Assembly: GCA_018384485.1 (NCBI GenBank)
Contig: JAHBAE010000018.1
Location: 1-34,935, forward strand
Reading direction: 5' to 3'
From: Kiritimatiellia bacterium
GTDB taxonomy: Bacteria > Verrucomicrobiota > Kiritimatiellia > RFP12 > UBA1067
Length of the DNA: 34,935 nucleotides
A program made the translations under genes and the position numbers. Below the pieces are notes generated by a model. That model had not been told where the DNA came from. It saw only the letters and a program-made list of their open reading frames with translations, and did not search any database. Numbering within the stretch: position 1 is the stretch's first letter; the number at the start of each line of letters is the position of its first letter. Below are positions 15,950 to 23,410 of the stretch, in pieces.

Positions 15950-16847
15950 TGCCAACAGAAAGTGATTCGTGAATCGAAAGACGGAACGGCAACTCTATGC
16001 AGAGCGGCCGTATGAAACGAAAGACACGGGCGGAGGAGACGCGCACACGCCCAGGAACGCGACCTCGCTTTATGAGGAACTCAAGAAAGCGCTGAGGCAT
16101 CGTTTCCCAAAGGTCTTTAAGGCTATGCGAAGAATCTACTGTAACGCGGCAGTCAAGCTCGACTGCGCCGGAGACGGAGTCGGCAACGACGAACCTGTAG
16201 AGAGCTTTAGGCTTTTCCTCATCCGTGGAAACTCCAAGAAGAAGGGAGAAATCCACATTGAGAGCCTCTGCCTGCACGAGAGGAAGATCGCAAGCTTTTT
16301 TTATATCGTCTGTCTTGAACGAAATATGCTCTACATACTGCTGGGGATCAGGAATCTCAAGGGGTTCATCGCGCCAGATGCCTGATTTATCTTCCACACG
16401 GGCAAAGAGAGATTTTTCCGCCGCGAAACGCATCGGAAGCGATGAATCCGACTCGACGCGAAGCATAACGCCGTACGCTTCCCAGAGAATCTTTTCAACT
16501 ATCGGAAAATCCTTATCTTCGATTTCGCGCGGCACGAAACCTGTATCATGGCGGAAAAATTTAATCTCGCCCGAATTGAGAACGACCATCTGGAATTGAG
16601 GAAACTCAACAGGAGCCGAAATTACACCATACGACAAATCTGCCCTAAGGCGCACATAATCATGCAAAGTGCGCCATCCTTCAAGCATAAGAAAACGCAC
16701 TTTCACATCACCATCGCCTTGAAGAATGTTGCAGAAATACGGGAACGCCGTACCGTGCGGTTTTACCGCCCAATTATACGGCGCAAGCGAATTCCACAGT
16801 CCAAGCGCGTCCATTTTCGCGCCTACTTCTATCATTCTTCCACTCAT
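15942..16847 (-). CDS. Uncharacterised protein, first gene of the ispF unit
   Basis: 301 aa, no signal peptide or membrane segment. It has an aromatic-rich N-terminal half (LGLWNSLAPYNWAVKPHGTA ... GWRTLHDYVRL) and a C-terminal half ending in a basic tail. The overall look is of a soluble protein made of two alpha/beta domains, with a faint likeness to DUF7309/DUF6930-type proteins that I cannot confirm. Two starts are possible: ATG 16847, only 7 nt after an extended -10 box and hence leaderless, or ATG 16835 (MIEVGAK), preceded by GGAAG. It is coupled to ispF by an 8-nt overlap, but nothing in it suggests an isoprenoid role. Confidence 0.7.
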   Translation of the reverse strand: MSGRMIEVGAKMDALGLWNSLAPYNWAVKPHGTAFPYFCNILQGDGDVKVRFLMLEGWRTLHDYVRLRADLSYGVISAPVEFPQFQMVVLNSGEIKFFRHDTGFVPREIEDKDFPIVEKILWEAYGVMLRVESDSSLPMRFAAEKSLFARVEDKSGIWRDEPLEIPDPQQYVEHISFKTDDIKKACDLPLVQAEALNVDFSLLLGVSTDEEKPKALYRFVVADSVSGAVELDCRVTVDSSHSLKDLWETMPQRFLEFLIKRGRVPGRVRVSSARVFRFIRPLCIELPFRLSIHESLSVGNG

Positions 16848-16854
16848 TTCCTGT

Positions 16855-16863
16855 ATTATACCA
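16855..16863 (-). promoter_or_regulatory. Extended -10 promoter of the unknown gene/ispF unit
   Basis: The minus strand reads TGGTATAAT, then only 7 nt (ACAGGAA) before ATG 16847. A TTGATA lies upstream with a long 19-nt spacer. The transcription start should fall at or 1 nt before the ATG, giving a leaderless message, or a roughly 13-nt leader if ATG 16835 is used. Confidence 0.6.
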
Positions 16864-16889
16864 AATTTAACCGCTATCTTATCAAAACT

Positions 16890-17828
16890 TTAGCGTCCGA
16901 AAAAAAGCGTCATTGAAACGGTAATAAGAACGGGCATTGTGATAATGGAAAAAAGCGTTGAAACTGCAACAAGAGCCGTGATAAATTCCGGATTCCTTCC
17001 GTAGCGAGCCGAAAACATAGTAACGCTCGCGGCTATCGGTGCTGCTGTGGGAATCATCGCAGCTACAGCCACCTCGTACGAAACACAAGGTAGAAAACAC
17101 AAAAGCGCCATAACGACTGACGGAATGATGAAATGCCTGAGAAAAAGAACTAAATAGGAAGATTTACATCTCAACGCCATCCTAAACTTCGCTCCCGCAA
17201 GATAATACCCGAGAACAACCATCGCAAGAGGCGTGTAGAGGGAGCTTATCATTTTAACCGGCTCAAAGAGAACGGCGGGAAGCTTTATTGAGAACAAGAA
17301 AAACGGAAGCCCCGCAGCCACACCCAAAAGCCCAGGATTGAACAGAATCTTAAAAACGCTCTCGCCCTTAAAACTTCCGCGCATCTCCCACAGTCCGTAC
17401 GTCCAGCAAAGTATATGAAAAACAACGACGTATAACGAGCCGTAAAAAACTCCTCTATCACCAAGGATTGCATATTGAAGAGGAATTCCCATATATCCTG
17501 CGTTCGAAAAGACCGTCGCAAACCGCATCATACGCCGCCTACCCTCATCAGCGTCCCTTACGAAAATACGCGCTAAGACTATAGCTGTGAAATGCGAGAA
17601 AAGCGCAAGGGCGAGCGCAGCGCACATTCCTTTTAGCATCGAAGGATCAAACGGCTGGTGAAATGATTTTATTATCAGACACGGAGTTATTATCACAAGA
17701 ATGAAATCTGCAATCTTCTTGATGGAAGACTCGTCGAACATCTTGTTTCTCCGCGTAAACACACCGACGACCATCATCAGAAAGAGGATGGTCGTCTGCG
17801 TTACCACTATTAGCAGTTTCTCTATCAT
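16890..17828 (-). CDS. AEC-family (auxin efflux carrier-type) transporter
   Basis: 312 aa with about ten hydrophobic segments. Family features include the N-terminal VVGVFTRRNKMFDESSIKKI followed by a Pro-containing helix (ITPCLIIKSF), FSNAGYMGIPL in the middle (the conserved FxNxGxxGxPL pattern) and a second half ending PTAAPIAASVTMFSARYG. These are secondary carriers of organic acids and similar anions in the inner membrane. It follows the DapA-family gene by 7 nt and closes the esterase-SDR-aldolase cassette, so a pathway product or substrate such as a sugar acid or 2-keto acid is a reasonable cargo guess. Direction of transport is unknown. Confidence 0.85.
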   Translation of the reverse strand: MIEKLLIVVTQTTILFLMMVVGVFTRRNKMFDESSIKKIADFILVIITPCLIIKSFHQPFDPSMLKGMCAALALALFSHFTAIVLARIFVRDADEGRRRMMRFATVFSNAGYMGIPLQYAILGDRGVFYGSLYVVVFHILCWTYGLWEMRGSFKGESVFKILFNPGLLGVAAGLPFFLFSIKLPAVLFEPVKMISSLYTPLAMVVLGYYLAGAKFRMALRCKSSYLVLFLRHFIIPSVVMALLCFLPCVSYEVAVAAMIPTAAPIAASVTMFSARYGRNPEFITALVAVSTLFSIITMPVLITVSMTLFFGR

Positions 17829-17835
17829 ATACGAG

Positions 17836-18912
17836 TTATTTGATGCATTTTTTCCCTGAAAACTCCATCATTTGATTGAAAAGAATATCAAGTTCCTTTA
17901 TCTGCAAATCATTGAGCTTCACCGTTTCAAGCTTCCACTTATTACCGGCGCCGAAACTGCCGCCCTCGGTAACCTTAGCATCCACATACTGGCGTGAGAC
18001 CATATTCTTAAACACCCCAGCCTTTTTCAAGAGGTAAAGGGAATAGCCGCGCAAGCCTCCTGGGAAATTATGCTGATCGATCAAAAGGCGGTACATCGCA
18101 TAAGCCTCGGTAAGTTTCAAACCGCGCTCCCCCGCTTCATAGCGACGCCAAAGCTCGGCCAAAACGGGCGCATACGCGCACCTTTCAGTGACAAGCCCTT
18201 CGCTGCCGCAATGTCTGAGCTGCAAAAGCCACTGCCAACCGCCCCATCCAGCGAACACGGTTTTCATGGGAGGCTTCTTCGCATTCTCATCGCGCATGCG
18301 GGTATTCGCCTCCCAACCTGCGGCCTCCTCCTTTACATAACCGAACGCATGCGGATGCTTTTTAGCCAATCTGACGATAACATCAACTGTTGGCGTTGGT
18401 GTTTTCGACGTGCCGTACGTCTGGAATATAACAGGCCTTTTTGAAATGCGCCCAAGCTGATCCCATGCCGTTTCGATATCAGCTTGCGAACGCGCATCAT
18501 CCGGAGGACGCGAAATCATCGCGATTTTCGAGCGAGGATGGCGCTCTGCGACACGTTCTATTTCACCGGCGATTTCAATTAAGTGCGCCGTATTAGTTCC
18601 GTTCGCTCCAAGCGTCATGACAATATCAAGCCCTTCGACAGCTGAAGCGCAAGCTTCAAAACCTTTGAACTTCTCTTCAGTAGTCAAAAGATCAACGGCG
18701 TCATTCGACTGACACCAGATAACACCAGGGCATCCACTGTCGGAAACCCATTTCGCTTCGCGCTTAAGAGCTTCATAATCGACGGAACCATCCTCATGAT
18801 ACGGCGTCGACATTATCGGAAACGGGCCGCGCATCTCACGCGCCGCTGGAACAGCGCATGAAGATCCAAGCGCGACAGACACGCAAGAAAATAAAAGGAG
18901 AAATTGTTTCAT
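17836..18912 (-). CDS. DapA/NanA-family aldolase with a signal peptide
   Basis: 358 aa. The body is a DapA/NAL-type TIM barrel: GPFPIMSTPYHEDGSVDYEAL at the start, a LLTTEEKF helix, a Tyr in VIFQTYGTSKTP and the Schiff-base Lys in FGYVKEEAAG. The usual GTTGE loop reads QSNDA, so substrate recognition differs from dihydrodipicolinate synthase. The N-terminus (MKQFLLLFSCVSVALGSSCAV) is a signal peptide, possibly a lipoprotein-like one, which is unusual for this normally cytosolic family. The family cleaves or forms 2-keto sugar acids through pyruvate. It overlaps the SDR stop by 4 nt. Both neighbours upstream also carry signal peptides, so the export reading is consistent. Confidence 0.82.
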   Translation of the reverse strand: MKQFLLLFSCVSVALGSSCAVPAAREMRGPFPIMSTPYHEDGSVDYEALKREAKWVSDSGCPGVIWCQSNDAVDLLTTEEKFKGFEACASAVEGLDIVMTLGANGTNTAHLIEIAGEIERVAERHPRSKIAMISRPPDDARSQADIETAWDQLGRISKRPVIFQTYGTSKTPTPTVDVIVRLAKKHPHAFGYVKEEAAGWEANTRMRDENAKKPPMKTVFAGWGGWQWLLQLRHCGSEGLVTERCAYAPVLAELWRRYEAGERGLKLTEAYAMYRLLIDQHNFPGGLRGYSLYLLKKAGVFKNMVSRQYVDAKVTEGGSFGAGNKWKLETVKLNDLQIKELDILFNQMMEFSGKKCIK

Positions 18913-19772
18913 TTCTTTTTCTCTGCCTCAAGAAAGCCTGATGTAGAGCTTCGCGGAAGAGCAAGGCGCCCCGCGTCAATGATATGCGTAGTGCCTGTTA
19001 CGGAGCGCCCCTTGGGAGAAGCCATGTAAAGAACGTAATCTACAATCTCCTGCGGCTGAGAAGCAAAGCCGAGAGATGTTGTCATCTTGGCCATGGCAGG
19101 ACGAGTCAAAACCGGCCCTGGCGAGACGCAAAAAGCGCGAACTCCATAAGGCGAGCCGGCCTTTGCCAGCCCCACCACAAAGTTATGCAGCCCTGACTTT
19201 GCAGTTCCGTACATAGAGCCGCAGCCATCCCCCTCAAAGCCTGTAACAGACCCAATGCAGACAATAACGCCGCTCTTAGCCTTCACCATATAAGGCATAC
19301 ACGCGCGGGAGAAATAGACGGCGCCTTTTAAGTTTACGTCAAGCCCCCAATCGATTACTTCGACTGGCTGCTCGTAAAACGGCTTAAAGCTTTTGCAGCA
19401 ACGCGCCTCGTTTCCGCCGGCATAGTTTATAAGAAGGTCTATGCGGCCCGTTTTTTCCATCGCCAAAGCGGCGGAACGTTCCGCATCGGCAAACTTGCGC
19501 ACGTCGGCGACAACTGCGTAGGCCTTGCCTTTGCCGAGAGCATTGATTTCATCGGCGGCCTTTTTAACACCCTTCTCATTTATGTCGCACATGAAAACGT
19601 TGCAACCTTCCTGCGCGAGAGTCTTTGAAGTGCAAAGCCCCATTCCTGAAGCCGCCCCCGTTATAACAGCCGTCTTGCCGGAAAACGTGGCTGCTATCGC
19701 GGATGTTATTTCATCTGCCGATGAGCTAAGCGCTGCAATGCAGAAAACTGAAAAAAGAATCATTCCTTTCAT
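18909..19772 (-). CDS. Short-chain dehydrogenase/reductase with a signal peptide
   Basis: 287 aa. Classical SDR: TGAASGMGL cofactor loop, Asp after the second strand (MCDINEKG, favouring NAD), NYAGG, catalytic Ser in IGSVTGFEG, YGTAK (Tyr and Lys) and SPGPVLTRP. It begins with MKGMILFSVFCIAALSSSADE, a Sec-type signal peptide, preceded by GGAGGT at 7 nt, which fixes the start. Nucleotide-dependent SDRs are nearly always cytosolic, so an exported one would need tightly held cofactor or an uncleaved membrane anchor. Neighbours (esterase 15 nt upstream, aldolase overlapping) suggest oxidation of a released sugar. Which sugar is not determined. Confidence 0.85.
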   Translation of the reverse strand: MKGMILFSVFCIAALSSSADEITSAIAATFSGKTAVITGAASGMGLCTSKTLAQEGCNVFMCDINEKGVKKAADEINALGKGKAYAVVADVRKFADAERSAALAMEKTGRIDLLINYAGGNEARCCKSFKPFYEQPVEVIDWGLDVNLKGAVYFSRACMPYMVKAKSGVIVCIGSVTGFEGDGCGSMYGTAKSGLHNFVVGLAKAGSPYGVRAFCVSPGPVLTRPAMAKMTTSLGFASQPQEIVDYVLYMASPKGRSVTGTTHIIDAGRLALPRSSTSGFLEAEKKK

Positions 19773-19787
19773 TTTTTACCTCCTTTA

Positions 19788-21299
19788 TTATTTAAATTCA
19801 AACGGACCGAGCGGAAGCGTCACTTCATTGAAGAGCGTTCCTGCCGTACGGTTCTTACCCATATAGCGCACCTTTACAGGATTAGGAACCTTCTCGGACG
19901 AAACTATGAGATCCTTACCATCGACTATACCGAAATTGGCGACATTTTCAAGCTTGGCATCGTGCCAGACGCCATCCTTGCCTGCAACTTCAAATGCTGG
20001 AACAATAGAATAGTCATCGGCGTAAACATACCAATTCTCGACATTGTCGAACGAGAGTATAACTTTGGCGCCTTGGATTTTCATCGATTTAAACACTGGC
20101 GACTCCGCCTTGATGGTTGAAACGCCGTAATCATTCTTGAGCGCGTGGAGAGAAAGACGCTTGGCGACCGTACGCTTGTCGTTCGGATGAATGTCATTGA
20201 AGTTGCCTACATCGGCCGTAACCGCGATAGCCGCATTCTCCTCCTCCGCCGCGAATTTATTCTGCGCGGTGACGATGCCCATCCAGTTGGAATGCCAAGG
20301 AGCGAGCTGAACGAAATAAAGCTTCATGTCGCTGTTGCGAAACTCCTTCGCCCAACCGTTGTAAAGAGCGTGCATCTTTGCAGCATACCTTTGGCTTTCG
20401 CTGGAGTTGTGGCAGCCCTGATACCAGATAAAACCGCGGCAAGCCATCGGCGTATACGCGGCAACCATGCCGTTCCAAAGAGCTGCAGGCTGCTGTATCC
20501 AACCGCCGTATATGTGCTTATCAGCATAAATCCCATCTTTCTTCGCCTCGGCAAAAGCCTTTGCATCGAGAAGAGGCAACGCTGCGACATCGTCGAGCTG
20601 ACGAATTCCTTCATATCCGCTTGGAGGCGTCCACGCATCGATATTAGTTCCGCCCCAGGAGGAGTCAATAACGCCTACAGGAATCTCGAGGTAATTGGCA
20701 AGTTCAAGCGCGTAATAATACCCCATCGCGGAAGGGAGAGTTGCGCCCTTCTTCCACATTTCGTACATTTCGGGAGTTGCCGCAATCCAGCGCGCCTTGT
20801 AGTCATGCTTTGGAGTTACGGAAGGAGTACGGGCATTTTTTACGAAACGTACAAAACTTTTCTTCGTTGAAAGAAGCATCATCGCGCCCCAACCGTCACG
20901 ATAGCGCGTTCCTTTGCCCCAAATCGGGCACTCGGTATTAGACTGGCCCGCACACATCCAAACTTCACCAACAAGAACATCCTTCACTACCAAAGTGTCG
21001 GTGACCGTATCGAAGAAGAAGCCTTCTTTCGCCTCGGTTACGCGCATCACGCGGCTCTCTTTCGACGCTTCCATCGAAGGGAGAGTAACTTCCCATTTGC
21101 CCTTCTCGTCGGCTTGAGCCGAAACGCTTGCACCGGCAAATTCCACCGTCACTTTACTTGAAGGTGTTGCCGTGCCCCATACGGGAACATTGCGCTGACG
21201 CTGAAGAATAACTCCATCCGTAAAAGGAGTTCCCATATCGATTTTTGCATAAGCAAAAAGCGTTGTGAGAGCGCAAGCGGTCACTATGAGCTTTTTCAT
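19788..21299 (-). CDS. Exported sialate O-acetylesterase-like SGNH enzyme, paralogue 2
   Basis: 503 aa, plainly homologous end to end with the gene at 13905-15452. Signal peptide MKKLIVTACALTTLFAYA; beta domain hallmark VILQRQRNVPVWG; SGNH blocks AGQSNTECPIWG, IDSSWGGTNIDAWTP, WYQGCHNSSES and NDIHPNDK. As in paralogue 1, the block-III WYQGE of most relatives is WYQGC. The start is supported by AAAGGAATAAACAAAA before ATG. It heads a tight cassette (SDR 15 nt downstream, then aldolase and transporter), which points to deacetylation as the first step in using a periplasmic sugar. The exact glycan is unknown. Confidence 0.88.
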   Translation of the reverse strand: MKKLIVTACALTTLFAYAKIDMGTPFTDGVILQRQRNVPVWGTATPSSKVTVEFAGASVSAQADEKGKWEVTLPSMEASKESRVMRVTEAKEGFFFDTVTDTLVVKDVLVGEVWMCAGQSNTECPIWGKGTRYRDGWGAMMLLSTKKSFVRFVKNARTPSVTPKHDYKARWIAATPEMYEMWKKGATLPSAMGYYYALELANYLEIPVGVIDSSWGGTNIDAWTPPSGYEGIRQLDDVAALPLLDAKAFAEAKKDGIYADKHIYGGWIQQPAALWNGMVAAYTPMACRGFIWYQGCHNSSESQRYAAKMHALYNGWAKEFRNSDMKLYFVQLAPWHSNWMGIVTAQNKFAAEEENAAIAVTADVGNFNDIHPNDKRTVAKRLSLHALKNDYGVSTIKAESPVFKSMKIQGAKVILSFDNVENWYVYADDYSIVPAFEVAGKDGVWHDAKLENVANFGIVDGKDLIVSSEKVPNPVKVRYMGKNRTAGTLFNEVTLPLGPFEFK

Positions 21300-21334
21300 T
21301 TTTGTTTATTCCTTTCTTTTTTTTTAAAACGACT

Positions 21335-22429
21335 TTAGAAACTTGAGGAAATCTTAACCCCAAAGTTCATCGCGTCATACGGGCAATTGCGTGAAAGAGA
21401 AGAGAAAGAAGCAACATCTATCTTCTGAGAGACTCCAGTTTCAAGAATTGTTTTCCCTGTAACGGAAGAGGAAAGAGCGACAGGAAGAAGAGAAAGCGGC
21501 ATCTCATGCCACGCCCTCGCCCACGCCGAAACATCCATGCCTTCCTCTTCAACCATTACCGCATACGTAATGGCCGCAGCGGCCTCAAGAGCGATAATGC
21601 CGTTTGCAGAGCGGGCAAAGCCAACACTTTTCGTTCTTGCCGGATGCGGCGCGTGATCAGTCGCGAACATGAGAGCGCCTTCCTTTACCGCTTTGCGCAA
21701 TTCAGACCTATCTTCGCGACAACCGAGAGGCGGCGCCATTTTGAAATTGGCATCGTCGACTGTAAGTTCGTCGCACGCGAAAAGAAGATGGTGCGGCGTA
21801 GCCTCGGCAGTAACGGGAAGCCCTTCCTTCTGCGCGTCTCTAACAAGCGAGACGCCTTGAGCAGTCGAAATATGCTGTATGTGAAGGCGGCAGCCCGTCT
21901 CGCGGCAGATTGAAAGATCGCGCCGTATTGCGGAAATTTCCGCTTCTGCAGGAATCACCTTAAGCCCAGCCTTGCGCGCAAGAGGACAATCTCTTATCAC
22001 TCCGCCGCCCACGATACGCGGATCAAGCGCGTGCTGCGAGATGACCATACAAAGATCTGCCGAGCGCTTCATCGCCTCTTCCATTACGGCATCATCGGCG
22101 ACATACGAACCATCATCGGTGAAAAACGCAGCCCCGGCAGCGGCAAGCTCCTCAAGGTTTGCAACCTTCGAGCCGAGCCTTCCCTCCGTTATACAGGCAG
22201 AGGTAAAGAGACGAACGGGAGAATGAGCCTCCGCACTCTTTTTCTGCTGATACTCCATTATCTCGCGCGAATCACAGGCGGGAGACGTATTCGGCATTGT
22301 GACAACTGCCGCAAAACCGCCGCGCTCGGCAGCCTTAAGCCCCGAGGCGATAGTTTCAGCTTCTGTCATGCCAGGGTCGCGGAAATGCACATGGACATCC
22401 ACAAACCCGGGAAATTCAAACCTTTGCAT
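21335..22429 (-). CDS. pyrC: Dihydroorotase, short class I form
   Basis: 364 aa amidohydrolase. Motifs: metal ligands in DVHVHFRDPG, VTMPNTSP, FTDDGSYVAD, the HIQHIST segment, ATPHHLLF, KMAPPLGCREDR and the catalytic FATDHAPH. It closes carbamoyl-aspartate to dihydroorotate in pyrimidine synthesis. Compared with usual class I enzymes (about 420-430 aa) it lacks the N-terminal ~50 residues that form the beta-sandwich and begins directly at the metal motif, with a shortened C-terminus too. The start is firm, because fucU ends 1 nt upstream. No pyrB is adjacent. Allantoinase is a less likely alternative. Confidence 0.88.
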   Translation of the reverse strand: MQRFEFPGFVDVHVHFRDPGMTEAETIASGLKAAERGGFAAVVTMPNTSPACDSREIMEYQQKKSAEAHSPVRLFTSACITEGRLGSKVANLEELAAAGAAFFTDDGSYVADDAVMEEAMKRSADLCMVISQHALDPRIVGGGVIRDCPLARKAGLKVIPAEAEISAIRRDLSICRETGCRLHIQHISTAQGVSLVRDAQKEGLPVTAEATPHHLLFACDELTVDDANFKMAPPLGCREDRSELRKAVKEGALMFATDHAPHPARTKSVGFARSANGIIALEAAAAITYAVMVEEEGMDVSAWARAWHEMPLSLLPVALSSSVTGKTILETGVSQKIDVASFSSLSRNCPYDAMNFGVKISSSF

Positions 22430-22430
22430 T

Positions 22431-22850
22431 TTACGCGACGGGCGTAACGCCCTTCTTTATAAACACATTTCCGTATTTTGCCGTCTCGCCCGTCTGGACC
22501 ACGGCAAACGCCCTTTTGGCGCGCGCATAAAGTTCATCGCGAGTTATAAATTCAATCTTGCCTTCGTAACCGAGCGCCTTGCGGAAACGCGCTTCCACCG
22601 TAGGATCAAGCTGATCGCCTTCAACGGGAGCTGTCATAATTACAGGGATCGCATACGAATCAAGCTCAAAAAGCGGCACGATGGCTTTCAAGAGACGGTC
22701 GACTGGGATGCCGTCTGCGCGAATAAGCTCTCTCGCGTTCGTGCGGCCTGGGAAATGCGCATCGGCAAAGAGAATTTCATCGCCATGCCCCATCTCAGCT
22801 AAAGTCTTAAGCAGTTCCGGGGAAATCACCGGGTCAATACCTTTAAGCAT
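22431..22850 (-). CDS. fucU: L-fucose mutarotase (RbsD/FucU family)
   Basis: 139 aa from the ATG at 22850, the normal FucU length. FucU hallmarks are dense: [25 protein letters not shown] with the catalytic His, [20 protein letters not shown], and [14 protein letters not shown] near the end. It interconverts anomers of L-fucose and related sugars. An ideal AAAGGAGGTG stands 7 nt before this ATG. However, the frame continues upstream to another ATG (22961) with a 37-residue Tat-like leader ([18 protein letters not shown]), which the ORF track extends to a TTG at 22967. Either the leader is a remnant, or two forms are made. It lies in one run with pyrC and, about 1.1 kb on, the esterase-SDR-aldolase cassette. 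Confidence 0.92.
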   Translation of the reverse strand: MLKGIDPVISPELLKTLAEMGHGDEILFADAHFPGRTNARELIRADGIPVDRLLKAIVPLFELDSYAIPVIMTAPVEGDQLDPTVEARFRKALGYEGKIEFITRDELYARAKRAFAVVQTGETAKYGNVFIKKGVTPVA

Positions 22851-22961
22851 TCCTACACCTCCTTTAGTTTTAGTTTGAGCGCCTTCTTTGGCGCTTTCGT
22901 TTATGAAATACGCTCCCGCCGCCCCCGCCGCAACTGCGGAGACAAACACTCTACGCGTCAT
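22851..22961 (-). other. In-frame Tat-like leader upstream of fucU, ending in the fucU Shine-Dalgarno
   Basis: The 37 codons between ATG 22961 and ATG 22850 encode [19 protein letters not shown] and a polar linker ([17 protein letters not shown]). The RRxF pair, hydrophobic core and small residues fit a twin-arginine signal peptide, though no clear AxA cleavage site is visible. The same DNA carries AAAGGAGGTG (22856-22865) as ribosome binding site for the internal start, so the last codons KGGVG are the Shine-Dalgarno itself. Confidence 0.5.
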
Positions 22962-22963
22962 CT

Positions 22964-23401
22964 TCAAGGGGCGAACTCCTCATCGGAAAGACCGGGCGGC
23001 AACTGAAGAGGCTCAATGCCGCGCTCGACAAGCCGCGCATTTACACCCTTCCAGACATTGTATCGAAAAGCCTCTGGCGCACGGAATACGACTTCCTCGG
23101 CGCGTTTGCGGAATGCCATCTTCTCGCTTTCGCTCAATGCGGGGAAATTCTGCTTTTGAACAGAATCTGCACTACCGCGCGCAACAAGCATATACCCCAT
23201 CACCATCACGAGTGAAAGCAAAAGCGCAAATGACGCGGCAACGGCCCACGGCAGCCAGTTGAGAGGATCGTCTCCGATAACGCGATAAGGACGTATGCCA
23301 CGTTTACGAAGAAGCATATAGGCATCGTTGCGGTTTTTCGCGACGATCTCTCCTTCGCAATTGCAGTTGTTCTTGTCTTGATATAAATACTTATACGTCA
23401 T
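22964..23401 (-). CDS. Small membrane protein of unknown function
   Basis: 145 aa. The N-terminal ~45 residues ([17 protein letters not shown], then [19 protein letters not shown]) recall the short beta-alpha segment that precedes GspF/PilC proteins, where a linker helix ends in an LLRRxGxxP motif, but the rest of that family is absent. One transmembrane segment follows (about 50-75, [20 protein letters not shown]), then a soluble tail of ~70 residues ending GLSDEEFAP. It sits between the thioredoxin-fold gene (9 nt) and fucU, whose Tat-like start is 2 nt past its stop. The function is unknown. Confidence 0.6.
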   Translation of the reverse strand: MTYKYLYQDKNNCNCEGEIVAKNRNDAYMLLRKRGIRPYRVIGDDPLNWLPWAVAASFALLLSLVMVMGYMLVARGSADSVQKQNFPALSESEKMAFRKRAEEVVFRAPEAFRYNVWKGVNARLVERGIEPLQLPPGLSDEEFAP

Positions 23402-23410
23402 CTTGGAAAA

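Noticed and set aside
17836-18912. Naming the aldolase dapA or nanA
   Set aside because: The GTTGE loop is replaced by QSNDA and a signal peptide is present, so neither lysine synthesis nor sialate cleavage can be claimed.
20145-20870. 241-aa plus-strand ORF
   Set aside because: Antisense shadow of the second sialate O-acetylesterase-like gene; basic, low-quality composition and no start signal.
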